54,679 nt of DNA from the NCBI GenBank assembly GCA_934196125.1, contig CAKPVT010000006.1, positions 1 to 54,679 on the forward strand, read 5' to 3'. Of the stretch, positions 25,845 to 32,880 are shown piece by piece (position 1 is the stretch's first letter; every line of letters begins with the position of its first letter). Both the position numbers and the translations under genes were made by a program. Origin of the DNA: an uncultured Streptococcus sp. Lineage in GTDB: Bacteria > Bacillota > Bacilli > Lactobacillales > Streptococcaceae. The notes below the pieces were generated by a model. The model had not been told where the DNA came from and made no database searches. It was given only the letters and a program-made list of their open reading frames with translations.

Positions 25845-26561
25845 ATGCGTTTAGATAAATTATTAGGTCAGGCTGGTTTTGGGTCGCGAAATCAGGTTAA
25901 AAAATTAATTCGCAGTCGCCAAGTGTATGTGGACGGTCGTTTGGCTGAAGCGGATAATCTCAACGTTGAGCCCAGTCTGCAAAAAATCACAGTATCAGGA
26001 AAACAAGTCAAACAGTCATCAGAGAAATATTTTCTTCTCAATAAACCTGCTGGCGTTGTTTCAGTAGTGTCTGATAAAGAACATCAGACAGTGATTGATT
26101 TAATCAAAGGAGCAGACCGTGTTCCAAAGCTTTATCCAGTCGGACGACTTGACCGCAGTACCGAAGGCTTGCTTCTCATTACCAATAACGGTCCGCTAGG
26201 TTACCGAATGTTACATCCCAAATATCACGTTGCCAAGACTTATTATGTCGAGGTTAATGCGTTTTTAGCTGATGATGCGCCAGCATTTTTTGAAAATGGA
26301 GTGTCCTTTGATGGTGGAACGATTTGTAAGCCTGCTAAGCTTGAGATTATCACGGCAAGTACAGAAACGAGCTCTGCTTATGTCACGATTTCTGAAGGAA
26401 AATTTCACCAGATTAAAAAAATGTTTTTAGCCTACGGTGTAAAAGTGACCTATTTGAAACGACTAACGTTTGGAGAATTTCAACTGGGCGATTTACCAAG
26501 CGGACAATATCGTGAGTTGACTTCTACCGAAAAAGAAATCTTGAAAAATTATCTGTATTAG
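25845..26561 (+). CDS. rsuA: 16S rRNA pseudouridine synthase (RsuA family)
   Basis: Makes pseudouridine in 16S rRNA (position 516 in E. coli). 238 residues: S4 RNA-binding domain first (MRLDKLLGQAGFGSRNQVKK), then the catalytic domain with GRLDRSTEGLLL containing the essential Asp, and the EGKFHQIKKMF block near the C-terminus. RsuA is preferred over RluB/RluE because of the short spacing and YFLLNKPAGVVS, but the target position is not proven. coiA starts 52 bp downstream. Confidence 0.9.
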   Translation: MRLDKLLGQAGFGSRNQVKKLIRSRQVYVDGRLAEADNLNVEPSLQKITVSGKQVKQSSEKYFLLNKPAGVVSVVSDKEHQTVIDLIKGADRVPKLYPVGRLDRSTEGLLLITNNGPLGYRMLHPKYHVAKTYYVEVNAFLADDAPAFFENGVSFDGGTICKPAKLEIITASTETSSAYVTISEGKFHQIKKMFLAYGVKVTYLKRLTFGEFQLGDLPSGQYRELTSTEKEILKNYLY

Positions 26562-26581
26562 ATATCAGATGTTTTTCAGGA

Positions 26582-26595
26582 TTTTTTCGAATAAA
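26582..26595 (+). promoter_or_regulatory. SigX (ComX) competence box for coiA
   Basis: TTTTTTCGAATAAA has the T-tract plus CGAATA core of streptococcal late competence promoters, the same as before comEA. It lies 19 bp before the coiA GTG. Confidence 0.85.
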
Positions 26596-26613
26596 ATAGG
26601 TAGGAGGTGTGAC

Positions 26614-27585
26614 GTGTTATCAGCGCTTGATGAAAACGGAAAATTAGTGTCTTTGTTAGACGTTATCCCAGCCAACCAAAATTTTGTTTGCCCAGCTTGC
26701 CGCTCTGCTGTGCGTTTAAAAAATGGCAAAGTTATGCGTCCGCACTTTGCTCATGTTTCTTTGGATAAGTGTGATTTTTATAGTGAAAATGAAAGCAGTG
26801 AGCATCTTCAGTTAAAAGCGGCGCTTTATCATGCTGTGTCGCGGACTGAACAAGTCGTGGTTGAAAAAGTTTTACCAGATTTACATCAGGTGGCTGATTT
26901 ATTTGTCAATGATAATTTGGCTTTAGAAGTGCAATGTTCGCGCTTATCAGAACAGCGATTATTTCAACGCACAAAAGCCTATCAAAGTCATGGTATTCAA
27001 GTGCTTTGGTTGTTGGGTGAAAAGTTGTGGCTCGGCAATCGTTTATCACCTTTGCAACGTCATTTTCTTTATTTTTCGCAGAATATGGGCTTTCATTTGT
27101 GGGAGTTGGATGTCACAAAACAGCTCATTCGTTTACATTATTTAATCTATGAAGATTTGCATGGCAAGGTTCACTATCTAACTAAGACTTGTTCATTTTC
27201 AGATGATATTATGGCATTTTTTCGACTTCCTTATCGGCAGCAGAAGCTTTCAACTTACGAGGTAAACCAAGACCAAACCTTATTAACTTATATTCAAAAA
27301 CAGCTATCTTCTCGCCATTCAATTTGGTTAAAAAGGCAAGAAGAGGCTTATTTGCAAGGGAAAAATTTGCTAAGTTTGCCTTTATCGGCTTACTTTCCAC
27401 AAATTCGTCCTTTTGATTTTTCTGAGGGGTTCTGTCAGATTTCCCAAGATTTATCACCGTTTTACGAAAATTTTCATCGCTTTTATCAAAATCAAACAGA
27501 AAAAGAACGTCAATGGCTTTATCCACCAGCTTATTATGATAAAATGGTAAATAAACCTCAAAAAGGAGAATGTGATGTCAGATAA
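26614..27585 (+). CDS. coiA: Competence protein CoiA
   Basis: Late competence nuclease-like protein required for recombination of imported DNA. 323 residues from a GTG start at 26614 with taggaggtg upstream. An ORF start at 26569 is rejected because the SigX box lies inside it. Features are an N-terminal zinc-finger-like CPACRSAV motif, HFAHVS, and a nuclease-like core with EVQCSRLSE (E and Q of the restriction-like fold). It overlaps the pepF start by 11 bp, so competence induction may extend into pepF. Confidence 0.93.
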   Translation: MLSALDENGKLVSLLDVIPANQNFVCPACRSAVRLKNGKVMRPHFAHVSLDKCDFYSENESSEHLQLKAALYHAVSRTEQVVVEKVLPDLHQVADLFVNDNLALEVQCSRLSEQRLFQRTKAYQSHGIQVLWLLGEKLWLGNRLSPLQRHFLYFSQNMGFHLWELDVTKQLIRLHYLIYEDLHGKVHYLTKTCSFSDDIMAFFRLPYRQQKLSTYEVNQDQTLLTYIQKQLSSRHSIWLKRQEEAYLQGKNLLSLPLSAYFPQIRPFDFSEGFCQISQDLSPFYENFHRFYQNQTEKERQWLYPPAYYDKMVNKPQKGECDVR

Positions 27586-29377
27586 TCGTAGTCATATTGA
27601 TGAAAAATACCAATGGGATTTAAGCACAGTTTTTGCCACAGATAATGCTTGGGAAGCGGAGCTGGCTAGTCTTGATAGTGATTTAGAAAATGCTAAAGCT
27701 TACAAAGGGCGTTTGACAGCGTCAAGTAATGATTTGCTTGCTATTACGGAAAGTTACCTTGCCTTGTCGCGTCGTTTGGAGAAGCTTTATGTTTATGCTT
27801 CAATGAAAAACGACCAAGATACAACAGTAGCCAAATACCAAGAATACCAAGCTAAAGCAACAACAATCTATGCCAAGTTTAGTGAAATTTTTGCTTTTTA
27901 CGAACCTGAATTGATGCAATTGTCTAAAGAAGCTTTTGAGGATTTCGTGGCAGAAACACCAGCTTTATCTGCTTATGCACATTTCTTTGAGCAAGTTTTC
28001 AAACGTCAACCGCATGTTTTGTCACAGGCTGAGGAAGAATTGTTAGCAGGTGTGCAAGAAATTTTTGGAGCTGCAGGAGAAACATTTGGGCTTTTGGATA
28101 ATGCTGACATCATTTTTCCAATCGTTCTAGATGATGAGGGTAAAGAAATTCAGCTAACGCATGGTAATTTCATTAGCTTGTTAGAATCAAAAAATCGTGA
28201 TGTCCGCAAAGAAGCTTACCAAGCTTTGTATGCAACTTATGAACAATTCCAACACACTTATGCGAAAACCTTGCAAACCAATGTCAAAGTGCATAACTAT
28301 GAAGCGCGTGTTCATCATTTTAAATCAGCACGTGAGGCAGCACTTTCGGCTAATTTTATTCCAGAGTATGTTTATGATACCTTGATTGAAGCGGTCAATG
28401 ATAACCTGCCTTTGCTTCATCGCTACGTGGAACTTCGCAAGAAAATCCTTAAACTGGATGATTTGAAAATGTACGATATTCATACGCCACTTTCTGAAAT
28501 GGATATGTGTTTTAGCTATGAAGAAGCTTTGGCAAAAGCTGAAGATGTCTTGGCTGTTTTTGGCAAAGAATATTCTGAGCGTGTTCATCATGCTTTTACA
28601 GAACGCTGGATTGACGTCCATGTCAATAAAGGCAAACGCTCTGGTGCCTACTCTGGTGGTTCGTATGATACCAATGCTTTCATGCTGTTAAATTGGCAAG
28701 ATACCTTGGATAATTTGTTTACCTTAGTTCACGAAACGGGGCACAGCTTGCATTCGACATTTACACGTGAAAATCAACCCTATGTTTATGGAGATTATAG
28801 TATTTTTTTGGCAGAAATTGCTTCAACAACTAATGAAAATATTTTGACAGAAACACTTTTGAAAGAAGTTGATGATGACAAAGAACGCTTTGCAATTTTG
28901 AATCATTATCTTGATGGTTTCAAAAGTACCATTTTCCGCCAAACACAATTTGCGGAATTTGAAGATATCATTCATAAGGCAGACCAAGCTGGAGAAGTGT
29001 TGACGAGTGATTACCTCAACCAACTTTATGCCGACTTAAACGAGAAATATTATGGCCTCAGCAAAGCAGACAACCCAGAAATCCAATACGAATGGGCACG
29101 CATTCCACATTTCTACTACAATTACTATGTTTACCAATACGCCACAGGATTTGCGGCAGCTAGTTATTTAGCTGATAAGGTTGTTCACGGTACACAAGCT
29201 GATATTGACCGCTACCTTGATTATCTGAAAGCAGGTAATTCTGATTATCCGCTTAATGTGATCAAAAAAGCTGGTGTGGATATGACAACAAGTGCTTATC
29301 TGGACGCTGCTTTCCGAATTTTCGAGGAACGCTTGGGTGAGTTGGAAGCTTTAATTGAAAAAGGAGCACATCTATAA
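27575..29377 (+). CDS. pepF: Oligoendopeptidase F (PepF/PepB)
   Basis: Cytoplasmic M3-family zinc metallopeptidase acting on oligopeptides. The protein is 600 residues. The zinc motif HETGH is in LVHETGHSLHSTF (about 386-398), with the third ligand Glu in FLAEIASTTNE. ATG at 27575 follows aaaaggaga. The start overlaps coiA, and the coiA-pepF pairing is conserved in streptococci. Appears intact. Confidence 0.96.
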   Translation: MSDNRSHIDEKYQWDLSTVFATDNAWEAELASLDSDLENAKAYKGRLTASSNDLLAITESYLALSRRLEKLYVYASMKNDQDTTVAKYQEYQAKATTIYAKFSEIFAFYEPELMQLSKEAFEDFVAETPALSAYAHFFEQVFKRQPHVLSQAEEELLAGVQEIFGAAGETFGLLDNADIIFPIVLDDEGKEIQLTHGNFISLLESKNRDVRKEAYQALYATYEQFQHTYAKTLQTNVKVHNYEARVHHFKSAREAALSANFIPEYVYDTLIEAVNDNLPLLHRYVELRKKILKLDDLKMYDIHTPLSEMDMCFSYEEALAKAEDVLAVFGKEYSERVHHAFTERWIDVHVNKGKRSGAYSGGSYDTNAFMLLNWQDTLDNLFTLVHETGHSLHSTFTRENQPYVYGDYSIFLAEIASTTNENILTETLLKEVDDDKERFAILNHYLDGFKSTIFRQTQFAEFEDIIHKADQAGEVLTSDYLNQLYADLNEKYYGLSKADNPEIQYEWARIPHFYYNYYVYQYATGFAAASYLADKVVHGTQADIDRYLDYLKAGNSDYPLNVIKKAGVDMTTSAYLDAAFRIFEERLGELEALIEKGAHL

Positions 29378-29385
29378 AATCATAG

Positions 29386-29415
29386 CGAGGTTGGGCACAT
29401 TCTAACCTCGTTTTT
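29386..29415 (+). terminator. Terminator after pepF
   Basis: CGAGGTT pairs with AACCTCG, then five Ts. Confidence 0.85.
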
Positions 29416-29450
29416 ATGTTATAATAGAAAAAATTTGGGTAGGTGCTGGC

Positions 29451-29970
29451 ATGGAAATTAGGAAACTAGATGTTAATGATGGAGCGGCTTACCGAGCTTA
29501 TCAAACGTCTTTGGAAAATGACGAAAATCCCTTTATCACGATACGTGAGATTGGTGATTTTAAAACCTTTGTGGAAAATAGCAGAGCGCAAGAAACACAA
29601 ACTACTAACCCTGACTATTCAACGATGACGACCGATTATGCCTTTTTGAATGGGGAAATTGCTGCGCTTATATCTTGGTCGTTGGCAGCTGGAAAAGGGC
29701 AATCTTGAGACGATTGGTGGACATATTGGCTATCAAACCTCACCAGAATTTAGACGACAAGGTATCATGACCAGACTTCTCAACTTTGCCCTTGAGCAAT
29801 ATGCCAAACGTGACATCAATCCTGTGCTTATCACAGCGCGTGAGGACAATATTGCCAGTCGTAGAACAATTGAAAAAGCTGGCGGTATTTTGGAAAATAT
29901 TATCGATTTAGAGGATGAGCATCATCTAGCGCGTTATTGGATTACCTTGGACTTGGAGAATTCAGATTAA
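29451..29970 (+). pseudogene. GNAT-family acetyltransferase, single frameshift
   Basis: Frame one (29451-29708) gives MEIRKLDVNDGAAYRAYQTS through to GEIAALISW. Near 29680-29690 (tcttggtcgttgg) one extra base moves the reading to RWQLEKGNLETIGGHIGY, then QTSPEFRRQGIMTRLL, ending at 29970. The second part holds the acetyl-CoA loop (RRQGIMTRLL) and NIASRRTIEKAGG. Removing one T would restore a full-length GNAT protein of about 172 residues. Otherwise undecayed, so the lesion is recent or a sequencing error. TATAAT at 29420-29425 is a likely promoter. Confidence 0.85.
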
Positions 29971-29991
29971 TATTGAAATGAGGAGACAGAA

Positions 29992-30603
29992 GTGACAACA
30001 TTTATTTGGGATTTTGACGGAACTTTGGTGGATTCCTACGAAGCGATTGGGCAAGCCTTGCAAGTGACTTATGCGCATTATGGATTGGCTTTTGATGAAC
30101 AATGGATTATGGATTTTATTATCAAAGAATCGGTTAAAGCTTTGCTTTATCAAGTGGCAAAAGAGCAAGAATTAGATTTTGCGGAGCTATTAGCTTTCTT
30201 TAAAAAAGAGCAGGAAGCGCGTGATTATCTGATAAAACCCATGCCACATTTAATAGAGGTTCTTGCGGCAACCAAACAAAAAGGAGTGACACACTTTGTC
30301 TATACGCATAAAGGTATCACGGCAAATGATGTTTTAGAAAGATTAGGCGTGCGTCAGTATTTTACAGAAGTGGTGACATCAGCAAATGGCTTCGCTCGTA
30401 AGCCTGAACCCGAAGCGATTAACTACCTTCTTGAAAAATATGATTTGGATAAAACAAGTACTTATTACGTTGGTGACCGTCGTCTTGACGTTGAATCCGC
30501 CGAAAATGCAGGCATTAAATCAATTAATCTCGGTCAACCGTCATCAAAAATCAATCAACACATTGCCGATTTATCCGATATTGTGCCACTTTTTAATGAC
30601 TAA
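29992..30603 (+). CDS. HAD-superfamily hydrolase (phosphoglycolate-phosphatase-like)
   Basis: 203 residues with the HAD motifs in order: WDFDGTLVDS (nucleophile and acid/base Asp) at the N-terminus, motif II Thr in VYTHKG, the motif III Lys in ARKPEP, and motif IV GDRRLDVESAENAG. The cap is alpha-helical, as in phosphatases of small sugar phosphates. Substrate unknown. GTG start with gaggaga upstream, 21 bp behind the acetyltransferase pseudogene. Confidence 0.9.
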   Translation: MTTFIWDFDGTLVDSYEAIGQALQVTYAHYGLAFDEQWIMDFIIKESVKALLYQVAKEQELDFAELLAFFKKEQEARDYLIKPMPHLIEVLAATKQKGVTHFVYTHKGITANDVLERLGVRQYFTEVVTSANGFARKPEPEAINYLLEKYDLDKTSTYYVGDRRLDVESAENAGIKSINLGQPSSKINQHIADLSDIVPLFND

Positions 30604-30643
30604 AAATCAAAGAAAGCCTATTCACAACGGGTTTATTTTGCTA

Positions 30644-30656
30644 TATAATAAGAGTT
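30644..30656 (+). promoter_or_regulatory. -10 box giving a probable leaderless O-methyltransferase mRNA
   Basis: TATAAT (30644-30649), then seven bases (aagagtt), then ATG. The predicted +1 falls on or next to the start codon, and there is no ribosome site. Confidence 0.5.
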
Positions 30657-31358
30657 ATGGTTAAATCATATTCAAAAACAGCAAATCACAATATGCGTCG
30701 TCCCGTAGTGAAAGAAGACGTTGTTCGCTATATGCGAACACATCAGAAGCAAAATGAGGGCTGTCTGGCAGAATTGGAAGCATTTGCTCATCAAGAAAAT
30801 ATCCCTATTATTCAGCATGAGGTTGTGGCTTATTTTCGTTTTTTGATGCAAACATTGCAGCCAAAAAATATTTTAGAAATTGGCACAGCTATCGGATTTT
30901 CAGCACTTTTAATGGCAGAAAATGCCCCAGATGCGAAGATTACGACACTTGACCGTAATCCTGAAATGATTGCTTTTGCTAAGGAAAATTTTGTCAAATA
31001 TGACACTCGCAAACAAATTACTTTGGTTGAAGGGGATGCTGTTGATACTCTTTCGACACTTGAGGGGGAATTTGACTTTGTTTTTATGGATTCAGCGAAA
31101 TCAAAATACATTGTCTTTCTGCCAGAAGTCTTGAAACATTTGAAAGTCGGCGGAGTCATTGTCTTTGATGATGTTTTCCAAGGCGGGGATATTGTCAAGC
31201 CAATCGAAGAAGTGCGCCGCGGACAACGGACAATCTATCGTGGGCTTCAACGATTGTTTGATGCGACACTGGATAATCCAAATTTAACAGTAACCTTACT
31301 TCCGTTAAGTGACGGATTATTGATGATTCGTAAAAATACAGCAGATATATCACTGTAA
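30657..31358 (+). CDS. O-methyltransferase, TrmR/YrrM-like (tRNA hydroxyuridine methylase candidate)
   Basis: 233 residues of a class I SAM-dependent methyltransferase, family 3. Visible are the SAM loop ILEIGTAIGFSALLMA, the acidic strand end TLDRNPEM, the metal/catalytic region FVFMDSAKSKY and VFDDVFQGG. B. subtilis homologues methylate 5-hydroxyuridine at the tRNA wobble position; that role here is inferred. prsA follows, as in other streptococci. Confidence 0.85.
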   Translation: MVKSYSKTANHNMRRPVVKEDVVRYMRTHQKQNEGCLAELEAFAHQENIPIIQHEVVAYFRFLMQTLQPKNILEIGTAIGFSALLMAENAPDAKITTLDRNPEMIAFAKENFVKYDTRKQITLVEGDAVDTLSTLEGEFDFVFMDSAKSKYIVFLPEVLKHLKVGGVIVFDDVFQGGDIVKPIEEVRRGQRTIYRGLQRLFDATLDNPNLTVTLLPLSDGLLMIRKNTADISL

Positions 31359-31426
31359 AATTAAGCAATATTTAAGTTATTGTGATATACTAGTGGAGTT
31401 AAAGATAAATTAAGGAGTTTAATAAC

Positions 31427-32533
31427 ATGGCCAACAAAGAAAAAAAAGGGTTCAAGAAAGTAAAAACTGAGAAAAAACCTAAAGATTTTTCAAAAGTAAA
31501 AAAAGTTGTTCAAAGTAAAGTTTTCAAAGGTGTTTCTATTGCCGTGGCTTCAGCTCTTATCGGTGCTGGTGTTACTTACCTTGCTACAAACAACAATTCT
31601 GAAACTAAAGCTCTTGTTACAATGAAAGGTAACACAATTACAGTATCAGACTTCTACAGTGCTGCAAAAAGTTCAAAATCTTCACAACAAACAATGTTGA
31701 ACTTGATTTTGTCACGTGTCTTTGAAGACCAATATGGAAGCAAAGTTTCAGATAAAGAAGTGACTGAAGCTTACAACAAAACTGCTTCATCATATGGTTC
31801 ATCATTCTCAAGTGCACTTCAAGCTGCTGGTTTGACAACAGATACTTACAAGCAACAAATTCGCACATCAATGTTAGTGGAATATGCTGTTAAAGAAGCT
31901 GCCAAAGATAAATTGACAACTAAAAACTACAAAGAAGCTTACAAAGATTACACCCCTGATACAACAGCTACAGTTATTGCTTTGAGCGACGAAGACAAAG
32001 CTAACTCAGTTCACGACCAAGCAACTGCAGATGGCGCTGATTTTGATAAAATCGCTAAAGAAAACACAACAGCTAAGAAAACTGAATACACATTTGACTC
32101 AGCAGATACAAAACTTCCGACAGATGTTATGGATGCTGCATTCAAACAAGATGAAGGTTCAGTTTCAGATGTTATCAAAGTAATGAATTCTTCACCATAT
32201 TCATACACTTACTACATCGTTAAGACAACTAAGAAAACAGATAAAAACTCTGATTGGAAGACATACAAAAAACGTTTGAAGAAAGCTATCATGGCTAAAT
32301 ATCAAAACGACACAAACTTCCAAAATCAAGTTATTGCTAAAGCTCTTGATAAAGCTAACGTGAAGATTAAAGATAACACCTTTGCAAGTATTCTTTCACA
32401 ATATGCAACAAGCTCATCATCAAGTTCTTCAGCTTCATCATCAAAAGCTTCATCAACTTCTTCTGAAGCAAGCTCATCAAGTTCAACAGAAGAATCATCA
32501 ACAACTGAATCATCTACAGATTCAGCTGAATAA
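31427..32533 (+). CDS. prsA: PrsA-type foldase with membrane anchor instead of lipobox
   Basis: Extracytoplasmic foldase with a parvulin-like PPIase region that helps secreted proteins fold. The body (VTMKGNTITVSDFYSAAKSS, then LNLILSRVFEDQYG) is clearly PrsA. The N-terminus differs from the usual lipoprotein: a roughly 35-residue Lys-rich cytoplasmic segment, a hydrophobic segment (VSIAVASALIGAGVTYLA) and no lipobox cysteine. The C-terminus is a low-complexity Ser/Thr/Glu tail of about 40 residues. 368 residues in total. Conserved catalytic residues of active parvulins were not identified. TG-A-TATACT at about 31383 is a probable promoter and aaggag the ribosome site. Confidence 0.85.
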   Translation: MANKEKKGFKKVKTEKKPKDFSKVKKVVQSKVFKGVSIAVASALIGAGVTYLATNNNSETKALVTMKGNTITVSDFYSAAKSSKSSQQTMLNLILSRVFEDQYGSKVSDKEVTEAYNKTASSYGSSFSSALQAAGLTTDTYKQQIRTSMLVEYAVKEAAKDKLTTKNYKEAYKDYTPDTTATVIALSDEDKANSVHDQATADGADFDKIAKENTTAKKTEYTFDSADTKLPTDVMDAAFKQDEGSVSDVIKVMNSSPYSYTYYIVKTTKKTDKNSDWKTYKKRLKKAIMAKYQNDTNFQNQVIAKALDKANVKIKDNTFASILSQYATSSSSSSSASSSKASSTSSEASSSSSTEESSTTESSTDSAE

Positions 32534-32569
32534 GCTACTTGACCAGAAGCTTAAAATACAGTACAATTA

Positions 32570-32820
32570 AAAGGATTGAGAATCGTTTTTAAAGTTTCAG
32601 ATTCAGAAAAGTGGCGGATGTTGCGAGCCATGGAAGAATTTAAAAATGTGCTACTCATGTTTTCTTACCTTTAGGCTTTGAACATCATCTTCTGATGACA
32701 TCAAGTAAAAGAAGAAAAAACAATTTAAGATATAAATGAAGAATGACAAGTTCATTGAATAGAGGTGGTACCGTGGCTGTTTGTCACCCTCTGTATGTGG
32801 ACTTGTCGTTTTTTGATGGA
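32570..32820 (+). promoter_or_regulatory. T-box riboswitch (tRNA-Ala) upstream of alaS
   Basis: The invariant T-box AGGTGGTACCG is at 32763-32773. A stem I with an apical GCGAG motif precedes it, and the likely specifier is GCT (Ala) at 32650-32652 followed by a purine. The terminator stem pairs GACAAGT plus AGAGGTG (32745-32769) with CACCCTCT plus ACTTGTC (32785-32807), then Ts. Uncharged tRNA-Ala should stabilise the antiterminator and switch alaS on. Confidence 0.92.
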
Positions 32821-32880
32821 TGATTTCAATCTATGGCAAGCGTTGAAAGACCGCTTAGTAATAAGAAAAGGAAAGATGTA

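Noticed and set aside
26569..26613. Upstream start for coiA giving 338 residues
   Set aside because: The SigX promoter box lies within it and the GTG at 26614 has the ribosome site.
32833..32880. Upstream start for alaS
   Set aside because: It is leader sequence just beyond the T-box terminator and lacks a ribosome site.
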